64,000 nucleotides of DNA from Hawksworthiomyces lignivorus (Eukaryota; Ascomycota; Sordariomycetes; Ophiostomatales; Ophiostomataceae). A program made the position numbers and the translations under genes. A model generated the notes under the pieces. It was not told the origin of the DNA. It saw only the letters and a list, made by a program, of their open reading frames with translations, and searched no databases. Positions within the stretch are counted from its first letter, which is position 1. Every line of letters starts with the position of its first letter. Shown here one piece after another: positions 1 to 13,523 of the stretch. The stretch lies in contig NTMA01000079.1 of the NCBI GenBank assembly GCA_002917075.1, positions 62,001 through 126,000 on the forward strand. The letters run 5' to 3'.

Positions 1-35
1 TTGGTTCCCATTTGGTCTCCATTTGGTTCCTCTTT
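1..35 (+). repeat. 11-bp-period GG-N5-ATTT-like array, copy 1
   Basis: Three consecutive 11-nt units start at positions 3, 14 and 25: GGTTCCCATTT, GGTCTCCATTT and GGTTCCTCTTT. The same architecture recurs at 18395-18427 and, less perfectly and on the other strand, at 23481-23535. The array runs into the window edge, so its full length is unknown. Confidence 0.5.
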
Positions 36-2600
36 TGTCTCGTTGCAGCATCGATCTCTTTCGTTAATCTATGACAACGCAATCCATCGGGCCTTTTTCT
101 TGGCCCAACTTGGCTGTATTGAGCATCGCACTACGAAAGCCTTAATCACCGAGGTGAGCGCACTAGTTGCCACGAGCGGGTCGCACGTCGGCAACTCCAA
201 AACGTCTTTCAGGACCCTAGGTACGGGACATAGCAAGCCGCAACGGTCCAGTTTCAAAAATTACTTGAGGCCTTTAGTGAGGAAAATGGAGTTGGTTTCT
301 GTGGCAGGCAGATACGCTAGCAAGTATCCAGCCGGCAATCAACAGAGAAACACCTCTACAGCGTAGATCACAATGACGAAGGTGTCTCCATTTGCGATGC
401 TGCTCTGTTAGGACGCTCAAGTGGAGGCCTGCTTGTTTTCTTTTAGGCCATGCCTCGGTGCTGGTTCTCTTGAACAATCACAAAACTCTGCTTGTGGGGG
501 GCGCTATTCGTCTTCTCCCACTATCGCACAGCTAACGCAGTGTTAATCCCTACTGTCCGCCATACGAATACGAAAGGCAAAAAAGGTGTCCCTCCCCATA
601 GGCCTGACTTCATCGGCCGCTTTGGCCATCGTCGGTGAGTCGACTTCGTTCTCCCCCCTGCTGGCTTGGCCTGCTAAGTGGTCCAGGGGTCCCGAAGCCG
701 GTGCATTTTGTGCCATGGGCTGGTCCCTTTTAGCGCAATATCTCTTATGCGCTGCTCTCGCCCGTTCCCCATATTAGTCAAAGAATAAATACAGTTAGTG
801 ATCAGCGCCCGTGTGGTTGCGTCGCTCCGGCGCACTTTTGTAAGCCTATGTTTGTGCGTACATCGACGCTCAGACCTCGTTCTTTTTCCGCCTTTCCAAT
901 CTGCGCCATCCTGGCCGCACGAGCGCGTGCTGCGCAGTAGTGCTCCTCGAGGACGAGAAGCGAGCCCTATTTACTAGTGTTCTCGGTGTTGTATTGTCTT
1001 TGCTGACATGCTATGCTTGGCCGCAGCAAGGATTCTTGCACAAAAAAAAAAAAACGAGCATCCTGTCTCTTTGCGTGACGCTTCCCGAGACGCTGCCGGG
1101 ACGGTGGCAAACGGAGAGCTTAGCTCTTGACTAGCCGGATCTCGACCCTGCGCTGAGCGTTATCGTACAAGAAATCTCGGGTGTGCCCCCTAGGGTGTCT
1201 GTGAGAGACGCTACAGTGACAACAAGAGCCCGGATGATTGACACCTTGTGTGGCGAATCGTACATGCCGCCATCATGGTGGACGTCAAGTTGGCTTAGAG
1301 ACTATCTCGCGTCCTCGGCGGAGCACATCGGATGTTTATTATTGTAGCCGACCATCCAAGAAGAACTCTTTTTGGGCGTTGCTGTCGCCCTACGGAACGT
1401 CCCCGGTTGCGACCACTGCGAACTTGTTTAGCACCAGAGGAGGCCGTAATCAAACTCGGCGAGGATTTGGTACGAGGCATTTCTGCTTAGTATGCTCCAA
1501 TACAGAATATCTGCTTGAACATGGAGTAGTTGTAACGAGAAATACACCAAGTCTGGCCAGCAAGACGCGATCCTGTCGATCAACAGGAGCGACGAAATAT
1601 TGGCCATATTCTCGTGCTTCTGAATTCGCCTATGACAAAGAGGGTAAGTTTGTTCGACATCTTCTCCTGAACACTCGTCCACTACCTAGTTAGATAGCAT
1701 CGGAACTGCGAACATACACGCGATTGGCTTATGCCATAGCCCATGCTCCCAACAAAACTTTAGAAATAAAAACAAAATAAAATAAAATCAGCCCAGAGAT
1801 CGAACGCGCAATCCGTGGGCGAAGTCCCTCCTCTCCTCCAGCTCTTGAAAGGCCTCCATGTACGTGTAATAGTCGTAGGCTCCCGCTTGCTGTTGTGCAA
1901 ACTTGCATTAACTAACCCCTTGAACACTTTCGTTGTTCTCAACCTTGTCCCGCTAGAAGATGGCTGACAGGGGACCATGTCCCCCGCATAGACTGAGCAG
2001 GCAAGAGAGACATACTATCTTTTAGAAGACAATCCTACGTTTTACCCCGTACTCCTGGTGCTGGCAGGCAGTCAATATAACAGAGGTGATAAGTCTGTGT
2101 AAAGACATGCTTGGGCATGTGAGTCGGTGGGCATGCTAGTTGCGCATCTAGTGACGACATGCTGACCAAAAGTCGCTGAAAGCATGCCGAGTTCATGTCA
2201 ATCGGCTCGACGACAGGGAGTCAAAACAAACTATCTACACAGTATCCAAGGGAAGAAGCTGCCAGGTTAGAGGCGACAATTGTTGGACAACCCATGAGCT
2301 AGATTTGAGCATCTCCCTACCCGCTCCGTAGCAGTAAATCAATGTCAACCAGGTTCTCTTCTCTTTTTTCTACGGTTCCATTTTTGGTACAATGTTGCTC
2401 GCATGAATAGAGCTACGCTCTCGCTTCTGCTTTTCAGGATACCATGGAAATCTTGAGAATCGGCCAAGGAATGAGTGTCAATGGCGGTGCATGAACGCCC
2501 GTCGATGATATCTATGTTTGCTTTACTTAGCAGTTCAGAAGAATCCGGGCCATTGAACCGCCTCCGTTTTCGGCGGCCACACCACAAGAATAAGAGCAAA

Positions 2601-2619
2601 TGTTGTTGTTGTTGTTGTT
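2601..2619. repeat. TGT trinucleotide microsatellite
   Basis: A perfect TGT run of about six units lies here and degrades into TTC/TGC/TGA variants up to about 2640. No gene is associated with it. Confidence 0.7.
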
Positions 2620-5600
2620 CTTGCTGTTGTCGATGTTGATGTGATTCATTTGACGAATCTGAGTCAATATCGTGTTCCCTTTGAACGTCGCCGATCCTTC
2701 AGTCACGTTTCTTGCTAGTATTGTTTGCCTATTAGTCGCAGAGCTTTTACGGAGTATTCACGCTGCAATTGAGCAAAGCACAGCTCCTTATTTGCGGTTG
2801 CAGCAGATACCTGGTTGCCCCCACGCAGCGGTGTGACGACATGGGTGTTTCTTCATCTCAGTTCCCCCGATCACATCTAACTACTCGCCGAAATTGTCGT
2901 CAACAACCATCCCTCAGCCACTCTTGCTATCACATCAACTAACTTCTCCCTACCCGTGGCGCGCAATCACAGCCCATCACACTGAACAGCTACCCCTGGT
3001 TGGCTTCCCCATACATTCTCCCTACCTTCATTCAAATATGCTCAATGCTCTGTCTCTCTCTGTCTCTTCGTGGAGGCTTCCTTCATATTTCTTGCTTTCT
3101 TTTTTCTGTTTTCCGCTTTTTTCGTCACACTTCCCATAACCGGATGTATTCCCCGCAGGTAGAGACTGGGCAGCCCTCGTACGGAGGAGTTTGTTGGTCA
3201 ATGCGGCCCGTAATTCTTATCTTGGTTTCGTCTATTCAGCTCATAACGAAAACCACGCCACCAACGCCAACAGTGAAGAACCGGTCTCCTATCTACTGCG
3301 TAGGCTGTTCATTTTTGTGTATGAGCACTCCGCACGAAGTATTAGTCTTCAAAGTGTAAAAATAGGGTTGGCAAAAATATGCTTACAAAGACTTCATCGG
3401 CACATCCTTAATTCTACTCCTTATATGCTTACGTAGCTAGACACTTCAGCTGAACTTGATGTGATGGCCGTAGCATTTTCTTCCTTTTCGTTACCCTTTT
3501 TTTTTTTTTTTTTTTTTTTGGCTAAAGAAGGACTTGGACTACAGGTGTGCAAACGAATGCTTCGGAACAATGGCACATCGGTTAGTATTACAACAGTGCC
3601 CCCTAGAGAAGTAGACATTTACCGTTTTGCAAAGGAACCCAAAGTGGTCGCCGACGGGAGGAAGAGAGCGGAACGGTTGTATGATCGGAGGAGAGGCTTG
3701 CCTGGTCCATTTTCTTTTCTTATTTTTTGGTCTCTCCTATTAAATATGACCCTGCTAAACACCGTTGCTTTGTTCAGAATCTTTCTTTTTTGGCTGCCGT
3801 TTCATGTTTCAAACGAGCAAAGACTTGGAAGAGACCAGGACAGATCGCCGTCCGATCGCAGGCTCCGTAAACCCGGCTTTTGGGCCTTCCGAGTGAGAGA
3901 GGATGTCTCTAACATATGCAATGACTTGATCGTTTAGAAGAAAAATAGTTCCTGGCACACATATATATGCGATAGAACAAACATATGGGATATTTGCACT
4001 GCCTCCCCATGCAATACTGCGGACGTCGACCTGAAAAAGGACGCATGCTCTCTAGGCTGAGACAATCAGGGTCTGATGCACAGTCGTTTTCCGCTCTGAG
4101 GAGCAACCGTGCGCTTGTTTCGTTTTGAAAGTAGCATGTTCGAAAAGAAGAAAAAAGAGATGGAAAACATCGAACGGATATTAATACTTCACACAAAAAA
4201 GACAAATTCGCAGAGTTCTGCTATGTATCAACCCTGTTGAAAGGGGCAGGCGAGTTCTGCCCAGCTATCGCATGGTTGAACAAGGTCGTGTTTTACTTCC
4301 ACCAGCTTTCTTGTCATCTTGAGTAGCTGTGCATTTCGGAGAATTATTTTATATCCGCATACTGTAAAAAACAAGAGACAATTGTAACATCATGAAAAGC
4401 GATAAGGTAGCAATATTGCAACTTTTGTTTTACTCTTCCGTCACTTAATCCCGGAGGGCTGTATATGAGAAGCCGAGCACACTAATGGTTACAGATATCG
4501 CGAAAGATGTATCTTGAAATTGTCCACCATAAGGGTCAAAATATTCAACCTGCGCACTGAATGTCCAGTGCCAATGTGACTATTTTAGTAATTACAAAGA
4601 GAGGGAATACTAAGCGAGAAAATAAAATTGCCCAAAAGCTGTCCAACTCTTCAAGTGAAGAGCAAAATTCTGCGATGCTTCTTAGAGTGGGCAGATCATA
4701 TTTTCTGCCTTTGAATACAAACATAATGGAAATCTGATTTTGCACGGATGAGCTTGTAAGTAGTGAAGGGGAACAAATAATCAAACGTTACAGGTTGCTA
4801 TGCCCTCCGGGCAATTCTTATTTGAGCCACAGATGATATAAATAAACTACATTGAAGAAAATGAAACAAATGAGCGGATGCGTCGTTTTCTCTTTAACAG
4901 ATTGTGCCTAATATTATCTAGCTCTAGAGATGTTGATCTGGGCTGTCATAAGACCAACGAAGAAGATGTAAGGACGATAGACGAGATTACTTCAAAAAAG
5001 GAAATTAAATGAAGTCTTGATCTGCAGCATCTTGTCTATTGGCTTTTCGAAGGCGCTCACAGTCACTACTTGGCAATTGTTGTAACCTATTGGCTGCCTT
5101 GCAAAGACTTTCGCTCTCGTCGATTTTGGAGGCGCCCTTTTTAATCAATTAAACCTCCTACACCGTCCCGCACATTCTCAGATCTCGAATCAAGAAGAGG
5201 TCAAAGCTCCATTTCTGTTCTTTCTTCTCCCGCCCTGTCGGCCTGGAAACCGGTAGTCATATGGGCGAGGCATCGCCACTCTTTACTTGTTAATAGATTG
5301 CAAATAAACACGATTCTTCTAGATCTATGTCTTTTAGAGAAAATATAGAAAAACTCCCCTTATGTCTTGTTTAGGCAACTGATGAAAAACGATGGGTTCA
5401 TCAAGAGACACGGAACGTAAAAAAGTTTGATCTTTGCTCTAAAGACGGGAGGAAGGGGGAAGGAAAGGATGTGCCGGCAATTCACAGATTGACTCCGGGG
5501 AAATGCACGTCAAAATGGGCGATATGTCCTAAAAACCACGTTTTCAGCGGTTTGATTTTTGAACATGTTTCCATTTTGAATTTAGCCGGACGGGCGAAGG

Positions 5601-8600
5601 TGTTTCGTTCTCCCTTTTGCGCGGAGGAAATGGCATCGACAGGGAAAAAAAAGAGAACAAAAATAGAGCATCACACCCCCTCCACCAAGGCCGGCACGCG
5701 ATGTCGATCGACGGCTGGAGCTGCCGCTCCCGGGAATTTCTATTGAAGAGAATATTAATATAACTTACAAAATCGAGTAACAAAAGCCAATAAAGCGCGG
5801 GACGAGAATGAGGGGGACCCTGCGCAAAAAGAATATCATTTCTGACGTCTAATTGAGTTCGTGCCGACATCAATTGACTATCACCGACGGCGTAGGAGGG
5901 CAGTGTTGGTGTTTTTATTTGTTGATACTCATACGCTGTAGTTACTCGGGGAGAGATAGTTTTTGTGACAACCAAAGAAATCTATCTAAGCGAGAGAAAC
6001 GGAGGGCAGCCTGTGTGCAGGATCGCTTTATTTCTGATTTCACTCTGTTCCTACAAAATACGGGTGCTTTGCTAGCTCTATCACTCTGCGTTAGCGAGGC
6101 AATCTTTCACGTCTCGCAGTGAGACAGAGATCACACCTGTGTGCTGACTGCATACGATGCTGAACATTTGATGATCTCGTTAGCACAGTTGCACAAAATT
6201 TAAATAACTCGCGAGACAGTGTGACGAAAACATATAAAAAAAAACACACAAAAAAAAGCAATAGAAATACGATGGGAGCGGACGAGCCTGGCAGGTCTTG
6301 TTTATTTTTGCTGATTAAGAGAAAATACACGACACACCCCTCTGTGAGATTCCAGTGCTTGAGCTGAGGCTGGACGGACGCAAGGCCAAGCCACGAGATG
6401 AGGTACGACGTAGGGAAACAAAAAGTACGGATCAGCCTGCGCTGTGATTCGCTGCGGGAGCTTCTGCAAAGGATTGGGTGGCTTCTCGGCTAGCATCGAA
6501 AAGCCCCAATTGCCATTCCACGGTCCGAAAAGAAAGCCTCCTCTCTTTCGCTTTGTGGCGTCCAACAACATGGGCGACCGGAGCAGACGTTGGTGTGCCG
6601 AAGGCAATGCGGCGCGGAGTATCAATATTTTCTTTCTTTTTGCTTCTCCTTCATGATCCTGTGCGTACAAATGCTGCATAAGCTCCGGGTCTGCTATGTG
6701 CTCCGTGCTTCCCGTACCACTCCCAGGTCCAAAAAAAGAAAATTAGGCTCTGCTTTGGTGCGGGACAGACAACAGGCAGCGGAGGAAAAAGAAAGCAAGC
6801 CTGCCGAAACGTGAGACAGCAAGAGGATAAAAGGGAGGACCCGGTACTCCATACGGTCACGAGAAGGCGCAAATGCTATAGAAAACAAATAGATTAGTAG
6901 AAAAAAGAAAACCAAGGGAGGCTGAGATATCTCAAACCTGGTCTCCAAAATATTTTTTCTACATGATCTAATCCAATGAGACCTCCAAGCCGCTATTTTA
7001 CCATCGCCAGCCTGTTCCAATAGACCACCCTTTGTTTACGTAGAACGTTCTGCCCCGTATAGCAGCTGTAAGGGTAGGCAGACGAACTGCCAGTTTTTTG
7101 ACACCCAGAGGCAGGCGACCCAAGAGATGATTTGTCGTTTCTCAGTTTTTACAGCCTTTCCCTCCCTCTCAGTGTTTCATTTTCCCTCGCTAGCAATTCC
7201 CAAGTAAATGCTAGTTTCCAAGTTGACCCAACCACACTGTTGGCTATATTTCCTCTGTTTGTTTCTCTTGTCTGCCTCGCGGAAGACATTCCTGCATGGC
7301 GCAAGGGACCAGAAACCTGCGGAATGAGAAATTTTGCACTGCCTACAGGGGAAGACTTGGGGGAGAAAAAAGCAAATAGACGCCAAGATCAAACCCCATC
7401 ATCTCTTTCCGTGGTACAAACTGCATCGAGCGAATAGGAGAAAGGCCTCTTCGTCCCGAGAGGAGGAAAAAAGGTCGCTTGTGCTGCACGTCGCGTCGCG
7501 TGTGCTCTGCGTTTGGTTCTTCCAAAGCTCTGCTCTATTGCATGATAAGTGAACCGACTTTCCACTGCAGGCCAGCTCCTTGTCTCACGGTCTCGACGTC
7601 GGTGATTTTCTCGGGTTTGCTTCGTCGCTTCCAGTCATTCTCTACTAGAATGTACGCAATGGACTTTGGCCATTTTTCTTGGAATAGGTCCTACACGTAC
7701 TTCCTCATCTGCGTGCTGTGCTGGCTGGCTTCGAACACCAGATAACAAACTCCTCGCATGTGATATTTTCTTCAACGCATGGTACTTTCGGTAAAACAAG
7801 GATATGCAATTCAGTCACTGAGTTAGTTGCAAGGAAGTCTGCTCCCGAACGACTTGACAGCGGTTGAGTCCAAAAGGACGTCAGTCTTTCCCTGACAGAG
7901 TAGTGATATTCGTAAGGCGTTTTCTTGGGGGCTGTCAAGGGCAGTTTCCGATGCCGTACGTCGTCCTTTTTTCTTTAGATCCATTTTGCTCTTCGTGTTT
8001 TGTCACCTCGGCCTTCTTGGGTATCAGGACGACCAGCGCTGCGGGACGTTTGAGCAGTAAACCTTTGAATGCTAGGATGCTAGCTGGCGATCTTCTCCTG
8101 TTCTACTGTTGACTAAAAGCTTTAATGTAAAAAGAGCTTCCCCACGAAAAGAGAAACGCTGCTGGGGTCTGGCCTTTGGGCATCAAGCCCGGTAAAATGC
8201 AGGAAGCCCACTAGCTGACTTTAGCTTTCTTTGGTATAGCACACATTTGCAGAGTAACCGCTTGGTCCCCGTACAAATTTCTCATATGCCACTTTTTAAT
8301 ATAGCCTTGCCAGGTTCCCAAACGTTGGTCTGAATGCCCCCCCCCCCCGTTGCTAGGAACGATATATGCCTGTGTGGAGAGCGTCAAGGCCTGTCTCGCA
8401 CACAATATACCCTGCTCCAAAGGCCTGGTCTGTCCTAACCTGGAAGTTTTCGCAGCCGGTCACAATTAAGAAGCCTGCACAACTGCTACGAAACAACAGA
8501 AACAACGAGAACGGAAGAGGGTTCCTATCTCTTTCCAGACAAGTCAGAAAACCGCCAAGGGGCTGTCGGCGCCGATAAAGAAAATAAGGCCGTCGCGACA

Positions 8601-10082
8601 TCCCTCACTCCTGGGACGAGCGTTGTATTTCGTTGGAGATTGGTATTTTTAATTGGTAACTACTGGAGATAATTTCCATCTCTCGACTGACGAGATCTTT
8701 GGGTCTCGTCTTCGTCGTCGTCGCCCCAATTTTTTCCCGGCCATGCCGAGTAAAGTGGAAAGACAAAATGTACGACGTAATTTCTTGCGCGGGAGCATCC
8801 AGTCGTCTGAACTTTTCCTTTCCTGCATCTTGCTGCTTGCCCTGCGCTCTCCGCACAGCTTCTCCTATGCACGTGTAATGTACACTTGGGCTTGGACAAT
8901 TAATGGCGACAGCACAGCCCAGAGCTGTTTGTTCGTAGTGCGCAAGATGTTGGCAGAGCGTGGCATGTACGTCGTATCATGGTGGTGCTTGGACATAACA
9001 GACCATTAATTGCACGTGCACAAACAACAAAAGTTTTTTTATGCACGGCGCTGGCCTTGCTTGATTCAGCCTGGGCTTTGGCATAACACACTAAGGGAAA
9101 TACGGCTGCGAACGTTCAAACGGCTGCGTAAGTCGACACGAACCGGTGCAAGAAACTAAGTTGACTAGGCTCGCGCGCCTGTTGCACGACCGTCGACGGC
9201 GCTCTGGTTTCCCAAACGGTGCATGTCGTTCAGGTTGATTCAAAGCGCTATTAGACCAGCAACTACGACGTATACGGCTGCTTGGACCAGCAAGCGTCTG
9301 TGCCATCTTCTCTCTCTCTCTATTGGATTCTTGCCGCTGATGGCCATTCAGCCAGCTTCGATCTTGTGCAAATCTATCTCTGCTCCAAACTCACTCAACA
9401 TGCCGCAAAACTTTAACCTTAATTGCGTGCGTTTAACGTAAGAACGATTGCACAATTGTCTTCGTCCAATTCTGCCCTGACACTTTGCCGGCTGTGCAAT
9501 GGTCCCCTGTATGTCTAGAAAGGATTCCATTGTTCTCGCTGACCAATAATTAGTTGGTAACTAGTGTCTTTTTAGGTTGCAAAAACAACATGGATGGCGG
9601 CCCGGAAGAGATTCCCGGACCACCAGCAGTGGGTAGCGTGGAGGGATACAGGTACCTGGCCTGGTCGTGCCTGAGCCTGCCTCCCCTTCGTTCTGGTACT
9701 TGAGCTGTCACAGCTCAGTGGAGGCAGAGGAGCAAGCCGTAGCGGCACCAGCACACACTGAGGTATCCAAATCTTAAGCGAGACTACCAAAAGGTGCAAG
9801 ACTACGGCAGACTTGCAGTGCGACCGGCTTTTGATAGGTTGCTACGTTCTATTTGGTACTAAATTTGCGATGATTCCATGTACTAGGCTAGCGCAAAGGA
9901 AGTATGGATCATTGTCTTGTGTACCAGTCAAGGGGTACTCCCCTGAATACCGTGGGAACGCTAACAGCGAATATAAGTTTTTTTGGTATCTTTTGGCCTG
10001 CGCCACTGGTTTTCCCCCCTGGTTCAAAAGCCGAAACTCTACGTGAAGGTGCATATGTACGACGAGCCAGAACGTATACGCA

Positions 10083-10125
10083 GTACGGAGAATGTGTATA
10101 CATAATACATACGTACTCCGTACGC
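10083..10125. repeat. imperfect inverted repeat with TACGGAG/CTCCGTA arms
   Basis: The left arm GTACGGAG starts at 10083 and the right arm CTCCGTAC ends near 10124. The sequence between them is also largely self-complementary (GTGTATAC / ATACATAC), giving a hairpin-capable or dyad structure in intergenic DNA. The arm sequence recurs elsewhere in gene-poor parts of the window. Confidence 0.55.
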
Positions 10126-10371
10126 GTAACAATCTTAACTGACGTATTTGAAGTGTGGGTTTGCTGTACATACGTGGTGTATTCGTAATGTCCATGCAGA
10201 AAAGAATATGGCTTGTTAGCCGGAGGATGCCTCGAAGCTTTGGGGCGTCTTGATATGCCCTTTCCTGGAATAGCAAATTTACAGATGTTAGTTGACAGCT
10301 GAGCATATGCGAGATACGAGACAGATGAACCGAAGCACTGAAGATTTTGTTGATGATCGCTTCGGATCAAG

Positions 10372-10444
10372 GTACGAGTACGAGCATTCACACACAGAGA
10401 CTTTGTACTATCTCTTGCTTTCACCGAAGTACTCATACTCGTAC
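10372..10444. repeat. inverted repeat with GTACGAGTA arms
   Basis: The left arm GTACGAGTACGAG (10372-10384) matches the reverse complement of the right arm around 10429-10444 with one mismatch. A spacer of about 45 nt separates them. No flanking gene was recognised. Confidence 0.5.
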
Positions 10445-12331
10445 GCACAGTCATCTGTGCTTTCTAAGAGCTGTTATCCACTTGGACCATTTGACGGGAA
10501 GGATCGCCGTCCGTTCGGGGGGGCGAAGTGTTCGCACTCGCGCATTTTGTGAGGGATTTTGACCAGGGCCTGGCCAGAGCTTCAACCTGATCTGGCAAAG
10601 CAATGGAGGAGTGGGCTCCTGCTTGGTTGACAAAGTTGAAGATTGACTCAGATTGCGCAAGACGCTTTGGGTTTAAGAGATTATATGAGCGACTCTTACG
10701 GAAGACCTGCAAGAAACGATGACAAAAATCGGGATATGATCACTATTCTGCTTGAACCGAATTGGCGGGAAAACTGTATGGAGCTTTTGCTGCTGTTGCT
10801 GCTGCTGCATTTTCCTGTCCTTGGAACCAGGAGCATCGACCCAAGCCCACTCATGGCACCCCGGACAGTTTTGCCGGCACTCTGTCAATGCCGACCTGGC
10901 AACCGCCTCTGCATTGAGATAAAAGGGTAGAGAAGCCTTCTACGGATACGACACAGAGCGCGCGCATCTTCCACCTCGCGGCTGTGTCATTCACAGCGCA
11001 ACCTGCGGGCTTTTCGTTCTTTTCTTCTCATCTCGCTACGTGTAATCTTCGAGCTCGGGAAATTTTGCGTGTCCTTTGCCACCCATCTCGAAAGTTTGGG
11101 TGACACCCTATTGGCAAAAGCTGTGCCTGCATCTGCTGCGGGAAGGACAGACGAAGGATTTCGGAGACGTACGGGCATTTATTTAGAACAGGAACCATCT
11201 CTTTGGCTTAGGGGACTGCAGCTGAGATACAGCTGCGAGCCCTTTTTAAGTCGCGCTTTCGAATAGCTGAGACTTGCGTCTCTGGCGTCTATCCCCGGCA
11301 GCGCCGAAGCAGCAGCACAATGAAAATTGAGATCGAGTGTTAATGGAGAAGACTAGACTGTGTGCTTACGAAATGAAAGACGAGAGACAATAGCAGCACC
11401 AGAGTTAAAACCAAAAAAAAAAAAAAAAAATTTACGAAACCCCATACTTTTTTCTCTTAAAGGGCCGAGCAACGCCGCAGCAACGGTAGAAAACGTGAGG
11501 TGGAAAATTTTTTAAGAAGAGCGGCAACATATATGTAACGGGCATCGGGTACCAACACTCTGCTTACGCTATCGTACACCCGCGGGACGCTGTGCTTTCA
11601 TAATGAGAAAGGTGAGTGAAAGGAGACGAAAAGAGAGTAGTTAAAGTGGGAAAAGTGGAATGGGGGGCGGAAGAGGTGAGAGACAGCACGAGGAGGAAGA
11701 GGAGACGAGAATAAGAAAAGCCATCTCTTCCGCACACTCGTACCCACGCCGTACGACAGACGGAAGACGATACCTTGTTTGTCGTAGAACGGAATGATCC
11801 TTGTCCAATGCGACGCTGGTACGATATCGACCCCTGGTTCCCCATCAGAGCCGGGAGGCCAGCCGTTAAATTTGTGCGGAAAAGCGAACGAGCGAACGCT
11901 AAGGGAGCAGGGCTGGCCACCGGTCAGTGCAGGAACGGTGTAGGCTAACGGTTGGAGCAGGGAACGGTTCAATAAGTAAGCAAAGCTCTTTTTATGCAGT
12001 GGTTTTTGGTGACGAAGTGCCCCTCTTTTATTTTCTCGCTGTAGGGTTTTCCCTTCTTTTTACAGTGGTCTTCATCGTTTCTTAATTTGTTTCCCGTCTC
12101 CAATGCGCCAACGGCCAAAAACGGTCCTGGCTCGCTCCCTCTTGCAGCAGCTTGTTTCCATTCCTGGTTAGCAGATTGGAGCTGTTGCCCGTTTTATCGC
12201 CTCTCGCACTTCTTTTTTTATTTATCTGTTTATTTTCTGCCTGCTTGTACCTTCCCGCGGAGAAGGCGTTGCAAGTGACTTTTCAACAAAGTTTCACATC
12301 CTCGCCTTTCCCAGATTTCCCCTTTGCTCTA

Positions 12332-12334
<3 letters not shown>

Positions 12335-12386
<52 letters not shown>
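12335..12386. repeat. 52-nt poly-T tract
   Basis: An uninterrupted run of 52 T lies about 380 nt upstream of the oligoribonuclease start codon. Poly-dT tracts exclude nucleosomes in fungal promoters, so a promoter role is possible. A reverse-oriented retroposon poly-A tail is an alternative, but no element body is visible beside it. Confidence 0.75.
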
Positions 12387-12768
12387 CGATGAGGGCGTCA
12401 AACAGCAATTCCTTCATACCGTCTACAACGTTACTTGACCCTGCAAGCCACCGAGGGACGGCGCTGCGAGGCGCACAGAGCCAGGGAAAATATCGCATCT
12501 GAAACGAGGGATACACGCCATTGAGACGCCGCTGCTTTTCCGTATGACCTGCTTTGGGCTCTAGTTTTTCTTTCTTTTTGCTGTCTGCCCAAGGCTAGTC
12601 CGTGGGCAGTCCCAGAGGCGGAGAAAGGGAGGAAGCAAGGTTGCCTGGAAAAGGGATCCTTGAGCATTGAGAAGGGCAAAGGCAAACAGACGGCCGGCCA
12701 AGCGGCGATGGTCTAGGAAGATCTAAAAGCCACAGTAGTAGAGAAAAGCAAAGCACAAAACGGAAGCA

Positions 12769-13523
12769 ATGGCGAGCCTCGACCAGCCCCTCGTCTGGAT
12801 CGACTGCGAGGTAACGTGTCCCCTGAGTCTGCCACATGAGCAGCGCTGTCCCCTTCCCCTCTGAGGCTGCCCCCCCACCCCCTCCTATCCTGCCCCTTTC
12901 TGCGTCCCTGCTGCACTCCTTCTCCTCTCTGACTCGCCTTGGGGTGCGCGCGCGCGTAGATGACCGGCCTCGACCCGGACAGCGACGAGATCCTGGAGAT
13001 CTACTGCATCGTGACGGACGGCCAGCTGCGCGCGGCCGACGCCGGCTGGGGCACCGTGGTGCACGTGCCCGCAGAGCGCCTGGCTGCCATGGATGAGTGG
13101 TGCACGGCGCACCACGGCGCCAGCGGGCTGACCGAGGCGGTGCTGGCGTCGGCCGTGGCGCCGGCGCAGGCGGCGGACGCGCTGCTGGCCTATGTGCAGA
13201 AGCACGTGCCCCAGCCCGGCGCCGCCCTGCTGGCCGGCAACAGCGTGCACGCCGACAAGGCGTTTCTGCGCAAGTCGCCCTACGACAAAGTGCTGGCCCA
13301 CTTGCACTACCGCATCCTCGACGTCAGCTCGCTCAAGGAGGCGGCGAAGCGGTGGGGCGGGGCCCGTGGTGGCTCGGCCCCGCCCAAGAAGCAGGGCGCG
13401 CACAGAGCGCGCGAGGACATCTTGGAGAGCATCGAGGAGGCGCGGTACTACAAGGAGATGTTTTTCGAGGGAAGGGCGCCAGGCGGAGAGGGAAGTGGAG
13501 CGGCCGGCGAGAGAGGAGCATGA
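12769..13523 (+). CDS. REX2: oligoribonuclease (DEDDh 3'-5' exonuclease, REX2/REXO2 family)
   Basis: Two exons, 12769-12810 and 12960-13523, give 201 residues. The phase-0 intron (12811-12959) starts GTAACG and ends TAG. The join restores the DEDDh motif I, WIDCEMTGLD, with the Asp and Glu metal ligands. Later signatures are AGNSVHADKAFL, the HYRILDVSSLKE strand and HRAREDILESIEEARYY, which matches the family's final active-site helix. The family degrades 2-5 nt RNA oligomers to mononucleotides and is often mitochondrial in eukaryotes. No convincing presequence is seen with this start. The first 14 residues lead straight into the fold and the start fits the family, so I chose it. The last 20 residues or so are a Gly/Ala/Glu tail outside the fold. 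The gene converges on PTA1. Confidence 0.95.

Larger units (their letters stand above)
1..12768. other. gene-poor left flank, no recognisable gene
   Basis: I find no reading frame here that resembles a known protein and no tRNA-like or rRNA-like sequence. The open frames are short (at most about 180 codons), overlap on both strands and lack plausible splice-joined partners. The DNA is AT-richer than the coding block to the right. It holds homopolymers (A run near 11413, T runs near 3500 and 12335, C run near 8338), a TGT microsatellite near 2601-2619, inverted motifs near 10083-10125 and 10372-10444, and an 11-bp-period array at the extreme left edge. A rapidly evolving orphan gene or a decayed mobile element could be present and would escape reading by eye. 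Confidence 0.6.

Noticed and set aside
7716..7740. CTGG...TTCGAA...CCAG hairpin resembling a tRNA T-arm
   Set aside because: The loop register is wrong and no D-arm, anticodon arm or acceptor stem can be drawn around it.
11564..11972. Two overlapping minus-strand frames of about 120 codons
   Set aside because: Neither frame is supported by a homologue or splice sites and they overlap each other in different frames.
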